Positions 1 through 5,538 are shown, counted from the stretch's first letter. The stretch: DNA of 8,022 bases from G039029935 sp039029935 (GCA_039029935.1 JBCCFC010000625.1:1-8022), one strand, 5' to 3'. The notes: generated by a model not told the origin, from the letters alone. Numbers and translations are program-made.

Positions 1-593
1 CCTATACGCGTGTCAATCGCCTTTTCCGCGACATTCCTGCGCATCACATCCAAGCGGGTGTCAAACTGGGCAATCTGCGCGAAGTGGTGCAGGCCGAACT
101 ACAACGTCGTGGCGAACGGTGTGGCTGTATCCGCTGTCGTGAAGTCAAGCGCCGCAAGGTCTCTGCACACGAACTCACATTGCAAACCTACACCTATGAC
201 ACCGACTTGACCTGTGAGCATTTCCTGCAATTTGTCACCAATGAAGAGAGCCAAGAACCAGGGTTGATTGCTGGATTCCTGCGTCTGAGCCTACCACATG
301 AATCCGGTGTTGGCAGTCGTGGCTTTCTCGACGAGATTGCCAACACGGCCATGATTCGCGAAGTGCATGTCTATGGTCCCGCGCTCTCGCTGGACCGTGA
401 CATTAATGAGATTAACGCAAGAGGGGCAGCACAGCATGTTGGTTTGGGGACACAGTTGCTAGAGAAAGCGCGAGCCATCAGTCGCGAGGCTGGATTTGAG
501 CGCATTAGTGTGATTGCGGCGACGGGAACGCGCGATTACTATGCACAGCGGGGGTTTGAGCAGGGTGAGTTGTACATGCATTCAGCCCTTTGA
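1..593 (+). CDS. elp3: tRNA uridine(34) modification enzyme Elp3, C-terminal part (5' partial)
   Basis: This is the last 196 codons of a gene that begins before the window; the reading frame is set by codons starting at base 3. The visible part starts YTRVNRLFRDIPAHHIQAG, which belongs to the end of the radical-SAM half. It continues with the cysteine motif CGCIRCREV and then a GNAT acetyltransferase domain. That domain shows REVHVYGP, the acetyl-CoA-binding stretch QHVGLGTQLLEKA, and the final GTRDYYAQRGFEQGELYM. This order is diagnostic of Elp3, which uses a radical-SAM domain and acetyl-CoA to make 5-carboxymethyl-type modifications on wobble uridine 34 of tRNAs in the cytoplasm. Bacterial Elp3 works without the other Elongator subunits, and a well-studied one is from Dehalococcoides (Chloroflexota). 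The stop codon is TGA at 591-593. The N-terminal iron-sulfur cysteine motif lies outside the window, so integrity of the whole protein cannot be judged. Confidence 0.93.
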   Translation, partial: YTRVNRLFRDIPAHHIQAGVKLGNLREVVQAELQRRGERCGCIRCREVKRRKVSAHELTLQTYTYDTDLTCEHFLQFVTNEESQEPGLIAGFLRLSLPHESGVGSRGFLDEIANTAMIREVHVYGPALSLDRDINEINARGAAQHVGLGTQLLEKARAISREAGFERISVIAATGTRDYYAQRGFEQGELYMHSAL

Positions 594-606
594 GTTATCA
601 TACGCA

Positions 607-634
607 TAGAGCCTGAATTTTCAAACAGGCTCTA
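607..634 (+). terminator. Hairpin after elp3, possible terminator
   Basis: TAGAGCCTG (607-615) and CAGGCTCTA (626-634) form a perfect 9-bp stem with a 10-nt loop, 14 bases after the elp3 stop codon. The position suits transcription termination or 3'-end protection. There is no real run of T after it (AATCTCCTTG follows), so it is a weak intrinsic terminator by sequence. Confidence 0.5.
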
Positions 635-646
635 AATCTCCTTGTA

Positions 647-739
647 ATACCAATTGCCCTTTCAAGCTTCACAAATTATTTGGTCATCTACACAGTTTTC
701 AAATCATGAATTCATGAATTTTGATGAGGCAATTGGTAT
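647..739. repeat. Short inverted-repeat element (MITE-like), 93 bp
   Basis: ATACCAATTGCC (647-658) and GGCAATTGGTAT (728-739) are perfect 12-bp inverted repeats enclosing about 70 AT-rich bases, which include the small palindrome around ATTCATGAAT. It lies between the convergent ends of elp3 and thrS. The sequence encodes no protein. It could be a miniature mobile element or the base of a long hairpin between two gene ends. No target-site duplication is evident. The right end contains TATAAT (737-742) but has no good -35 partner. Confidence 0.45.
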
Positions 740-745
740 AATCTG

Positions 746-760
746 GAATCATTGTGATTC
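746..760. other. Small hairpin downstream of thrS
   Basis: GAATCA (746-751) and TGATTC (755-760) form a 6-bp stem with a 3-nt loop in the region downstream of the thrS stop codon on the minus strand. It has no adjoining T run on either strand, so it may mark the 3' end of the thrS message but cannot be called an intrinsic terminator. Confidence 0.25.
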
Positions 761-815
761 AAAACGGTTATCAACGCAGCTACAGATGCACTAAGTCGGT
801 TACCCGCACCAATAC

Positions 816-2651
816 CTACTCAGCCACCGCCAACTGCTGCACCGCCGTCTTCTCACTCACCATCTTCTGAATCAGTTCAATCACATCATCAACAGGTTTC
901 GCCCCCAAATCCTGCCCTGTCACCAGACGCACGGCCACCTGACCGCTCTCCATCTCCTTATCACCAATTACGAGCATAAATGGAATCTTCTGCTTCTGTG
1001 CCTTGCGTATCTTGTTGCCCATACGATCTGTGCTGGCGTCCACCTCAACACGGATGCGCGCCTTCTTGAACTGGGCGGCAACATCGTCAGCGTAGGCAAT
1101 GTGGCGCTCGGTGATGGGGATGAGCATGGCCTGTACAGGTGCAAGCCACACAGGGAATGCACCTGCATAGTGTTCAATCAACACGCCAAAGAAGCGTTCA
1201 AGGCTACCCAACAATGCCCGGTGAATCATATACGGTCGATGACGCTCCCCATCTTGGCCGATGTAGGTCATGTCAAAGCGTTCGGGCAGGTTGAAGTCAA
1301 ACTGGATTGTGGACAACTGCCACTCGCGGCCAATCGCATCTTTGATCTTGAGGTCGATCTTGGGGCCATAGAATGCACCACCGCCTTCATCAACACCATA
1401 GGGCAACCCTGCGCGTTCCAGTGAGGCGCGCAAGGCATCCTCGGCGGCGCGCCATTCCTCATCGCTGCCCACATACTTGTCTTCGGGCTGTGTACTCAGA
1501 TAGGCCGAGAAGTCCTCAAAGCCAAAACTGCGCAGAATGAATAGACTGAAATCGAGTACAAAGTCAATCTCGCCGGGCATCTGATCCTCGCGCACAAAGT
1601 GGTGCGCATCATCCTGTGTGAAGCCACGCACACGCAACAGGCCATGCAACGTGCCACTGCGCTCAAAGCGATAGACTGTGCCCCATTCCGCATAGCGAAT
1701 CGGGAAGTCACGATAAGAGCGCATATTGCTCTTGTAAATCAGGATATGGAAAGGACAATTCATGGGCTTGAGGAAGTACTCATTGCCGTCGATTTCCACA
1801 GGTGCGTACATGCCATCACGGTAGAAATCAAGATGCCCGCTTGTCTCCCACAGCGTACCCCGACCGATGTGTGGTGAATTCACCAACTCATAGTCGTTGT
1901 CCAGATGCTCACGACGCCAAAATTCCTCAATCTCATGACGGATGCGGCTTCCTTTGGGGTGCCACATGACCAAACCACCACCGACTTCATCAGCGGATGT
2001 GCTAAACAAGTCCAACTCCTGACCCAACTTGCGATGGTCACGGCGTTTGGCCTCTTCCATGCGATTGACATATTCCTTCATGTCCGCGGGGTTTTTCCAT
2101 GCTGTGCCATAGATGCGCTGGAGCATTGTGTTGTTTTCATCACCACGCCAATAGGCCCCTGCGACACTCATCAACTTAAACGCCTTGCCATTGACCTTGC
2201 CCAAATGCTCAACATGGGGACCCCGGCACAAATCCTCAAAAGTATCATGCTTGTATGTGCTGATGACACCCTCATCGCCAGCCAACCCCTCAATCAACTC
2301 CACTTTGTAGGGTTGGTCAGCAAAGAATTCTTTGGCCTCCGCTGCACTAAACTCACGATACTCAAACGTATGGCGTTTTTTGAGGATATTGCGCATTCGC
2401 TTTTCAATCGCCTTCAAATCGTCAGGTGTCAGCGGACGTGGCAATTCAAAGTCATAGTAAAAGCCGTCATCAATTGGCGGCCCAATGGCGACTTTGCCCT
2501 CTGGGAACATCTCTAGCACAGCCTGTGCCATGACATGTGCCAGTGAATGGCGAATTTTGTATAAATCTGGATCATATCCGGCTGGGATATTCTCGTCTGC
2601 TGACACTGGTCCTGATGCTGGTGCGTCCAGTACGTTTTCTTCTGTACTCAT
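816..2651 (-). CDS. thrS: Threonyl-tRNA synthetase lacking the TGS domain
   Basis: Class II synthetase that charges tRNA(Thr) with threonine in the cytoplasm; 611 residues from the chosen start. Residues 1-28 are an acidic, probably disordered tail. The editing domain follows, with HSLAH (H35, H39) and CRGPH (C142, H146), the residues that remove mischarged serine. The catalytic core has the zinc ligands C299 (in MNCPFH), H350 (in QDDAHHF) and H477 (in MIHRALLGS). Motif 2 is seen around RFERSGTLHGLLRVRGFTQ and motif 3 around GSLERFFGVLIE. The last 110 residues or so are the anticodon-binding domain. The family's N-terminal TGS domain (about 60 residues) is absent. The ATG at 2651-2649 is preferred because GAGGAG (2661-2666) sits 9 nt before it; a TTG at 2672 would put this ribosome-binding site inside the gene. 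Expression is probably under T-box control. Confidence 0.97.
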   Translation of the reverse strand: MSTEENVLDAPASGPVSADENIPAGYDPDLYKIRHSLAHVMAQAVLEMFPEGKVAIGPPIDDGFYYDFELPRPLTPDDLKAIEKRMRNILKKRHTFEYREFSAAEAKEFFADQPYKVELIEGLAGDEGVISTYKHDTFEDLCRGPHVEHLGKVNGKAFKLMSVAGAYWRGDENNTMLQRIYGTAWKNPADMKEYVNRMEEAKRRDHRKLGQELDLFSTSADEVGGGLVMWHPKGSRIRHEIEEFWRREHLDNDYELVNSPHIGRGTLWETSGHLDFYRDGMYAPVEIDGNEYFLKPMNCPFHILIYKSNMRSYRDFPIRYAEWGTVYRFERSGTLHGLLRVRGFTQDDAHHFVREDQMPGEIDFVLDFSLFILRSFGFEDFSAYLSTQPEDKYVGSDEEWRAAEDALRASLERAGLPYGVDEGGGAFYGPKIDLKIKDAIGREWQLSTIQFDFNLPERFDMTYIGQDGERHRPYMIHRALLGSLERFFGVLIEHYAGAFPVWLAPVQAMLIPITERHIAYADDVAAQFKKARIRVEVDASTDRMGNKIRKAQKQKIPFMLVIGDKEMESGQVAVRLVTGQDLGAKPVDDVIELIQKMVSEKTAVQQLAVAE

Positions 2652-2660
2652 ATTTTCACA

Positions 2661-2666
2661 CTCCTC
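2661..2666 (-). promoter_or_regulatory. thrS ribosome-binding site
   Basis: GAGGAG on the minus strand lies 9 nt before the ATG at 2651-2649. It decides the start of thrS against the upstream in-frame TTG at 2672-2670, from which translation would run through this site. Confidence 0.8.
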
Positions 2667-2683
2667 ATACAATTAATTGCTTT

Positions 2684-2754
2684 AGATTGGTCCAATGGTT
2701 TTGTAATGACCTTTTTCTGAGAAAAAGGTCATTACAAAACCATTGGACCAATCT
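2684..2754. repeat. 71-bp palindrome with perfect 35-bp arms in the thrS leader
   Basis: Bases 2684-2718 are the exact reverse complement of 2720-2754, with G2719 at the centre; I checked every pair. Each arm contains its own smaller palindrome (ATTGGTCCAAT at 2686-2696, ATTGGACCAAT at 2742-2752). It lies downstream of the T-box terminator and 17 nt upstream of the thrS ribosome-binding site, so every full-length thrS mRNA would carry a very stable 35-bp hairpin. It encodes nothing. It may be a miniature palindromic insertion, an RNase III processing site or an mRNA-stabilising structure. A short run of T (CTTTTTC) flanks the centre on both strands. Confidence 0.9.
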
Positions 2755-2779
2755 CCATGACTCTAAAATTTAACCCAAT

Positions 2780-2812
2780 AAAAAAACGCCCTCGCCGCAT
2801 GGGACGAAGACG
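2780..2812 (-). terminator. T-box leader intrinsic terminator of thrS
   Basis: On the minus strand CGTCTTCGTC (2812-2803) pairs along its whole length with GGCGAGGGCG (2796-2787) as 10 bp including G-U pairs. The loop is CCATGC and seven T (2786-2780) follow directly. Its 5' arm overlaps the CGTCCC half of the antiterminator. This is the usual mutually exclusive arrangement of a transcriptional T-box: uncharged tRNA(Thr) stabilises the antiterminator and lets polymerase read into thrS. Confidence 0.9.
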
Positions 2813-2907
2813 TTCGTGGTTCCACCCAATTTCAATAGCAGCAAACAGCCACTATCAATCTCTTATGGTGAATAACGACACCAACCGGATTATCTTACTT
2901 GTTATAG

Positions 2908-2927
2908 ATTCCTGCCTACACAGGAAT
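2908..2927. repeat. REP-like palindrome inside the T-box leader
   Basis: ATTCCTG (minus strand 2927-2921) and CAGGAAT (2914-2908) form a 7-bp hairpin with loop TGTAGG. With its flanks, TCATTCCTG to CAGGAATCTA, it closely resembles the dispersed repeat family of the form GTCATTCC...GGAATC found in many bacterial genomes (dRS3-like in Neisseria). It sits where Stem II of the T-box would be, so it is either the native Stem II or a repeat inserted into the riboswitch. Confidence 0.5.
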
Positions 2928-3075
2928 GACAATATGTTCAGACAATCAGCTCCGAGACGGTATCCATATGCTCGTTTGTGGGCAGGGCTTGCAGCCGATG
3001 ACCCCGCGTCTCTGGCACACACCACACATGGATATATTCTCTTCATCGCTTTGTTTGTATAGGTTTATAATGAGA

Positions 3076-3105
3076 AGGGTATCATGCATTCATACTGATT
3101 GTCAA
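3076..3105 (-). promoter_or_regulatory. Candidate promoter of the thrS T-box leader
   Basis: A perfect -35 TTGACA lies on the minus strand at 3105-3100. A -10 candidate is TGATAC (3084-3079, 15-bp spacer) or TACCCT (3081-3076, 18-bp spacer). Either would start the transcript roughly 20 nt before T-box Stem I, which begins near 3050. A second AT-rich box, TTATAA/TATAAA (about 3064-3070), lies slightly downstream without a good -35. The -35 is convincing; the choice of -10 is not. Confidence 0.55.
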
Positions 3106-3154
3106 CCCCCAAGCCCAATTTGACAGGAAAGATTTGTGCTGCTCATCATTTCAT

Positions 3155-3184
3155 TTGACATCTTTGAACGACATATAATACATT
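3155..3184 (+). promoter_or_regulatory. Possible upstream plus-strand promoter before higBA
   Basis: TTGACA (3155-3160) is followed at 18 bp by TACATT (3179-3184), with an AT-rich TATAATA overlapping. If active it would start near 3190, directly before the hairpin at 3195-3222, so its product could end there. It is weaker than the promoter at 3253-3281. Confidence 0.3.
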
Positions 3185-3194
3185 TTTGATAGAA

Positions 3195-3230
3195 CGCGGA
3201 TTAGCATTATGGCTGATTAGCGCTTTTTTT
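3195..3230 (+). terminator. Terminator-like hairpin between thrS leader and higB
   Basis: GATTAGC (3199-3205) pairs with GCTGATT (3212-3218) over 7 bp with two G-T wobbles and loop ATTATG. Past a G-A mismatch the stem is extended by CGC (3195-3197) with GCG (3220-3222). After one C, seven T follow (3224-3230). It reads as a plus-strand intrinsic terminator and may insulate higBA from transcription entering from the left. The direct repeat GATTAGC (3199-3205 and 3215-3221) could instead be an operator for the HigA repressor. Confidence 0.5.
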
Positions 3231-3252
3231 GAGCGAATTTTGACAATATAGA

Positions 3253-3281
3253 TTGACACATTACCTGAGCCGTACTACAAT
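3253..3281 (+). promoter_or_regulatory. higBA promoter (leaderless start predicted)
   Basis: TTGACA (3253-3258), a 17-bp spacer and TACAAT (3276-3281) make a near-consensus sigma-70-type promoter. The expected start site, 7 nt after the -10 box, is base 3288, which is the A of the higB ATG. No ribosome-binding site precedes that ATG. A second TTGACA at 3240-3245 has no good -10 at the right distance. Confidence 0.75.
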
Positions 3282-3287
3282 ACAACC

Positions 3288-3566
3288 ATGATTCAATCTT
3301 TTGGTTGCAAACACACTCAATCTTTATTTGAAGGTGGGAATCCGCGTCGGTTTAGAGCCTTCAAAGATGCCGCTATTCGAAAATTGACATTGCTAGATGC
3401 GGCCCACACAATTGAGTTTCTTCGCTCACCACCAGGCAATCGGTTAGAGGTGTTGCGTGGGGACCGTCAGGGACAACATAGCATTCGTATCAATAATCAA
3501 TATCGGATTTGTTTTGTCTGGACCGATAATGGTCCAACCGATGTTGAAATTGTAGATTATCATTAA
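3288..3566 (+). CDS. higB: HigB-type toxin (RelE/ParE superfamily mRNA interferase)
   Basis: A 92-residue protein whose start MIQSFGCKHTQSLFEGG and end VEIVDYH match the HigB family in length and layout. Members are ribosome-dependent endoribonucleases that cut mRNA in the A site. The core RLEVLRGDRQGQHSIRI, followed by QYRICF, is the usual beta-sheet segment. D90, Y91 and H92 line up with the catalytic C-terminus of Proteus HigB. The residues in the places of Proteus H54 and K57 are E54 and R57, so the active site is of the divergent, plasmid-maintenance-killer type rather than identical. The toxin gene precedes the antitoxin gene, the order typical of higBA. Transcription probably starts at the ATG itself, with no ribosome-binding site. 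The pair looks like a small cassette lying between unrelated housekeeping genes. Confidence 0.92.
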   Translation: MIQSFGCKHTQSLFEGGNPRRFRAFKDAAIRKLTLLDAAHTIEFLRSPPGNRLEVLRGDRQGQHSIRINNQYRICFVWTDNGPTDVEIVDYH

Positions 3567-3574
3567 GGTGGAAT

Positions 3575-3886
3575 ATGACTCGACCAGTAAATCGTATGCG
3601 TCCTGTTCATCCAGGGGAAATTTTGCGTGAAGATTTTCTTGCCCCCATAGAAATGAGCGTAGCTACATTAGCAACGGCTCTCGATGTTTCCATAAAAATC
3701 ATTCAAGAAATTGTCGAAGAACAGCAATCAGTCACGGCTGATATTGCACAGCGTCTTGCTCGTTATTTTGGTGGTGATGCCGTTTCTTGGCTCAATTTGC
3801 AGGCTCTTTATGACCTGAAAACCTTACCAACGCAGCAAGAGATCATGCATAAAGTGACACCAAGAATTTTGAGCCCAGCATCATAA
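3575..3886 (+). CDS. higA: HigA-type antitoxin (XRE-family DNA-binding protein)
   Basis: A 103-residue protein starting MTRPVNRMRPVHPGEILREDF, the HPGEIL signature of the HigA/VapI antitoxins. A helix-turn-helix spans about residues 28-65 (VATLATALDVS, then EIVEEQQSVTADIAQRLARYFG). It ends with the WLNLQALYDLK segment common to the family. It should bind and neutralise the toxin encoded just upstream and repress the shared promoter. The start ATG is 8 nt after the higB stop. Its ribosome-binding site AAGGTGG (3565-3571) overlaps that stop codon, which fits translational coupling. Operator sites are expected around 3195-3281. Confidence 0.93.
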   Translation: MTRPVNRMRPVHPGEILREDFLAPIEMSVATLATALDVSIKIIQEIVEEQQSVTADIAQRLARYFGGDAVSWLNLQALYDLKTLPTQQEIMHKVTPRILSPAS

Positions 3887-3908
3887 AGATTTTCGGCACA
3901 GAAGTAAA

Positions 3909-3935
3909 GAGCCAGAGGTCGATATCCTCTGGCTC
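3909..3935. terminator. Terminator hairpin between higA and the SCO1 gene
   Basis: GAGCCAGAGG (3909-3918) and CCTCTGGCTC (3926-3935) form a perfect 10-bp stem with a 7-nt loop, 22 nt after higA and 42 nt from the end of the convergent SCO1 gene. On the minus strand it is followed by TTTACTTC, on the plus strand by AAATGGTTT. It can serve both genes, with the better T tract for the minus-strand gene. Confidence 0.65.
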
Positions 3936-3977
3936 AAATGGTTTGCGAACAGCATCTCTCCTCAGTCCTTTACACTA

Positions 3978-4592
3978 TCATCCTCCAAGGAGATAATTCA
4001 TGTCAGCAAAAATGGCATCGGCTTTTGTATCATGCGAAAAGAATAGCTCAAACTGGCCTTCCGGGTCTATTACATAGAACCCACCCGAATGGTCTACAAA
4101 GTAATTCTCCTCATCGCCATCGACAATGCGCTTTTCGGCATAGATGCTATAGGCTTTCTTTGTTAGGTCTAGCACTTCCGGTGTGTCGATATGGAGGCCA
4201 TGAAAGTCCTCATGAAATGCATTCATATAGAGTGTCAACTGCTCAGGCGTGTCTCGTTCTGGATCAACGCTGACAAAGACAACTTCGACTTGGCTGGCTT
4301 TGTCGGCATCCAGTTGCGTATAGAACGAGGCCAATTCAGCTAAAGTCAATGGACAGATATCGGGGCAAAACATGTAGCCAAAATTGATGACCACGTATTT
4401 CCCTTTGTGGTCACTGAGTTGAAATGTCTCCCCATCCACATCTGTACCTGTCAGGTTGTAGGCGACAAGGTCCCCTTCTAGCACCTTCGCCGTAAACTCG
4501 TGGGTCGGCTGACCGCAGGCAGAGAGGACAAACATCATAATTAGTATTGCAACCAGCGTATGTAAGCGGTATTGTTGGTACTGACTCATCAT
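3978..4592 (-). CDS. SCO1/SenC family copper-binding lipoprotein
   Basis: A 204-residue thioredoxin-fold protein. The N-terminus is a lipoprotein signal: hydrophobic residues 13-23 and the lipobox LSAC with C26 as the lipidated cysteine, so the mature protein should be anchored on the outer face of the cytoplasmic membrane. The SCO1 copper site is complete: C76 and C80 in FCPDIC, and H168 in YFVDHSGG. The D110-PERDTPEQL stretch is also typical. The family delivers copper to, or keeps reduced, the CuA site of cytochrome c oxidase, and some members act in redox sensing. No oxidase genes are visible nearby, so the exact role is open. AAGGA (4605-4609) lies 12 nt before the ATG at 4592; a second ATG follows at codon 2. 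The gene stands alone, convergent with higBA. Confidence 0.93.
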   Translation of the reverse strand: MMSQYQQYRLHTLVAILIMMFVLSACGQPTHEFTAKVLEGDLVAYNLTGTDVDGETFQLSDHKGKYVVINFGYMFCPDICPLTLAELASFYTQLDADKASQVEVVFVSVDPERDTPEQLTLYMNAFHEDFHGLHIDTPEVLDLTKKAYSIYAEKRIVDGDEENYFVDHSGGFYVIDPEGQFELFFSHDTKADAIFADMNYLLGG

Positions 4593-4616
4593 GGTCTAAA
4601 AATCCTTTTGCTATCT

Positions 4617-4743
4617 CGACAATGCTCCTTGTTGAAACCATTGTGATGTCATTATAGCGGATTTTACAACGTGGTAAGATAGGCAGGTTACACTAGCTGG
4701 TATGAGTCGCCAGACCTTCCTTCGGGGGGTAACGACAATGCTC
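4617..4743. repeat. 11-bp direct repeat around the SCO1 promoter
   Basis: CGACAATGCTC occurs at 4617-4627 and again at 4733-4743, one copy in the SCO1 leader and one upstream of its promoter. It may be a protein-binding site or a trace of a duplicated segment. It could also be chance. Confidence 0.3.
4651..4656 (-). promoter_or_regulatory. -10 box of the SCO1 gene
   Basis: A consensus TATAAT stands on the minus strand about 60 nt before the SCO1-gene ATG. The region at the -35 distance (TCTTAC or CTTACC) is a poor match, so either the promoter needs an activator or this is a chance match. Confidence 0.45.
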
Positions 4744-4782
4744 TCTAGCAGAACTCAATATTATCATCACCCCCGGAGGTCT
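4712..4782. repeat. Imperfect inverted repeat between phosphatase and SCO1 genes
   Basis: AGACCTTCCTTCGGGGGGT (4712-4730) faces ACCCCCGGAGGTCT (4769-4782). The outer AGACCT/AGGTCT and inner GGGGGT/ACCCCC parts pair, with about 5 extra bases in the left arm and a loop of 38 nt. It is downstream of the phosphatase gene and upstream of the SCO1 promoter on the minus strand. No T run follows. It matches no riboswitch class I know. Confidence 0.4.
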
Positions 4783-4810
4783 TACCGCAGATGTAGGCTA
4801 TACGCACATG

Positions 4811-5443
4811 CTATCTATGCACTATCGCCTCTTGCGGTAAATGGTTAATATCGTTGAAGGCAATCCCATTCCAGTTCCCCGCCGCAAGTTTGATCATTGC
4901 GATGCCACAATTATGCGGCGACCACTGCCCCCATTCGGAAAAGCCGTTGCCAAACCAACTTGCGAGCACATTTGCCACAATGCCACCATGTGTGACGATA
5001 AGCACGGTTTCATCAACATGTCTATCGGCCAATGTTTGGATAATATTCACGGCACGTGTGCCAAAGCTGACAGGTGACTCGGCATTGGGTGGGGCAAATG
5101 TCGGGTCTTTGGCCCACGTCCCCCATAGGTCTTCATTTTCATGTAAATCTTGCAGAGTTCGGCCTTCCCAATCGCCCAAATGGAATTCACGTAGACCCTC
5201 CTCGATAATCGGTCGCATTCCCGTAGACTCTGTGATGTGTGCGGCAGTGCGCTGGGTGCGTCCTAAAGGAGACACATAAAAAGCATCAAATTGAGCTTGT
5301 TGACCTAACTGCACCACTCGTTTTGCGGTTGCTGCCGCCTGAACCTCCCCACGTTTGGTTAATGGCGCATCCAGTGAACCGTTCCAAATACGTTGTGCAT
5401 TGGCCTCTGTTTCCGCATGGCGAATCAAAATAAGATTGGTCAT
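4811..5443 (-). CDS. Histidine phosphatase family protein (phosphoglycerate mutase-like)
   Basis: A 210-residue cytoplasmic enzyme of the branch-1 histidine phosphatase superfamily. The N-terminal signature LIRHAETEAN gives R8 and the phospho-accepting H9. R62 in SPLGRTQRTA, E86 in GLREFHLGDWEG (likely proton donor) and H152 in VTHGGI complete the phosphate pocket, so it should be active. The family includes cofactor-dependent phosphoglycerate mutases, cobalamin-pathway CobC, glucosyl-3-phosphoglycerate phosphatases and many broad-specificity phosphatases. At about 210 residues and without the longer inserts of true GpmA, a phosphatase is more likely than a mutase. The substrate cannot be told from sequence or neighbours. 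It is divergent from the arg cluster. The only ribosome-binding candidate, AGGA, is about 14 nt before the ATG and is poor. Confidence 0.9.
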   Translation of the reverse strand: MTNLILIRHAETEANAQRIWNGSLDAPLTKRGEVQAAATAKRVVQLGQQAQFDAFYVSPLGRTQRTAAHITESTGMRPIIEEGLREFHLGDWEGRTLQDLHENEDLWGTWAKDPTFAPPNAESPVSFGTRAVNIIQTLADRHVDETVLIVTHGGIVANVLASWFGNGFSEWGQWSPHNCGIAMIKLAAGNWNGIAFNDINHLPQEAIVHR

Positions 5444-5508
5444 AGCGTTAATTTTGTTCCTATTTGTAAAAAATGATGATTCTTATTAAAATATTCACAA
5501 CTTAATGG

Positions 5509-5538
5509 TTGACATAGCATCATACATCGTGCTACACT
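5509..5538 (+). promoter_or_regulatory. Strong promoter for a non-coding transcript or the arg leader
   Basis: TTGACA (5509-5514), an 18-bp spacer and TACACT (5533-5538) predict a transcript start near 5545. No reading frame with a convincing ribosome-binding site follows before the terminator at 5777-5801. The promoter therefore drives either a small RNA or a long leader of argC. Confidence 0.7.

Larger units (their letters stand above)
2780..3055 (-). promoter_or_regulatory. T-box riboswitch (tRNA-Thr) upstream of thrS
   Basis: Read on the minus strand, this leader shows the T-box parts in order. Stem I has a 9-bp helix, ATCCATGTG (3033-3025) with CATATGGAT (2970-2962), directly followed by ACC (2961-2959), a threonine codon in the specifier position. 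The distal conserved pieces are CCAGAGAC (about 3015-3008) and GGCTGCAAG (2996-2988). A hairpin with stem ATTCCTG/CAGGAAT lies at 2908-2927. A Stem III-like hairpin, ATAGTGGC TGTTT GCTGCTAT, lies at 2835-2855. The T-box bulge is GGGTGGAACCACG (2827-2815). The antiterminator half is CGTCCC, and the terminator closes the leader. T-boxes sense uncharged tRNA and are known in Chloroflexota. Specifier, T-box and downstream gene all agree on threonine. The exact 5' limit is uncertain. Confidence 0.92.

Noticed and set aside
1905..2516. 203-codon plus-strand frame opposite thrS
   Set aside because: It lies entirely antisense to a well-conserved synthetase and its translation resembles no family; it is a shadow frame.
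2649..2672. TTG at 2672 as the thrS start, or a 6-codon upstream frame overlapping the ATG
   Set aside because: GAGGAG at 2661-2666 is well spaced for the ATG at 2651, and the short overlapping frame has no support beyond chance.
2757..3123. Plus-strand frames of 65-101 codons upstream of higB
   Set aside because: They run through the reverse strand of the T-box leader, whose conserved RNA motifs explain the sequence; no protein family features are seen.
5480..5500. ArgR-type operator near the promoter upstream of argC
   Set aside because: Only one half-site-like ATTCA is present; the other half of the palindrome does not match.
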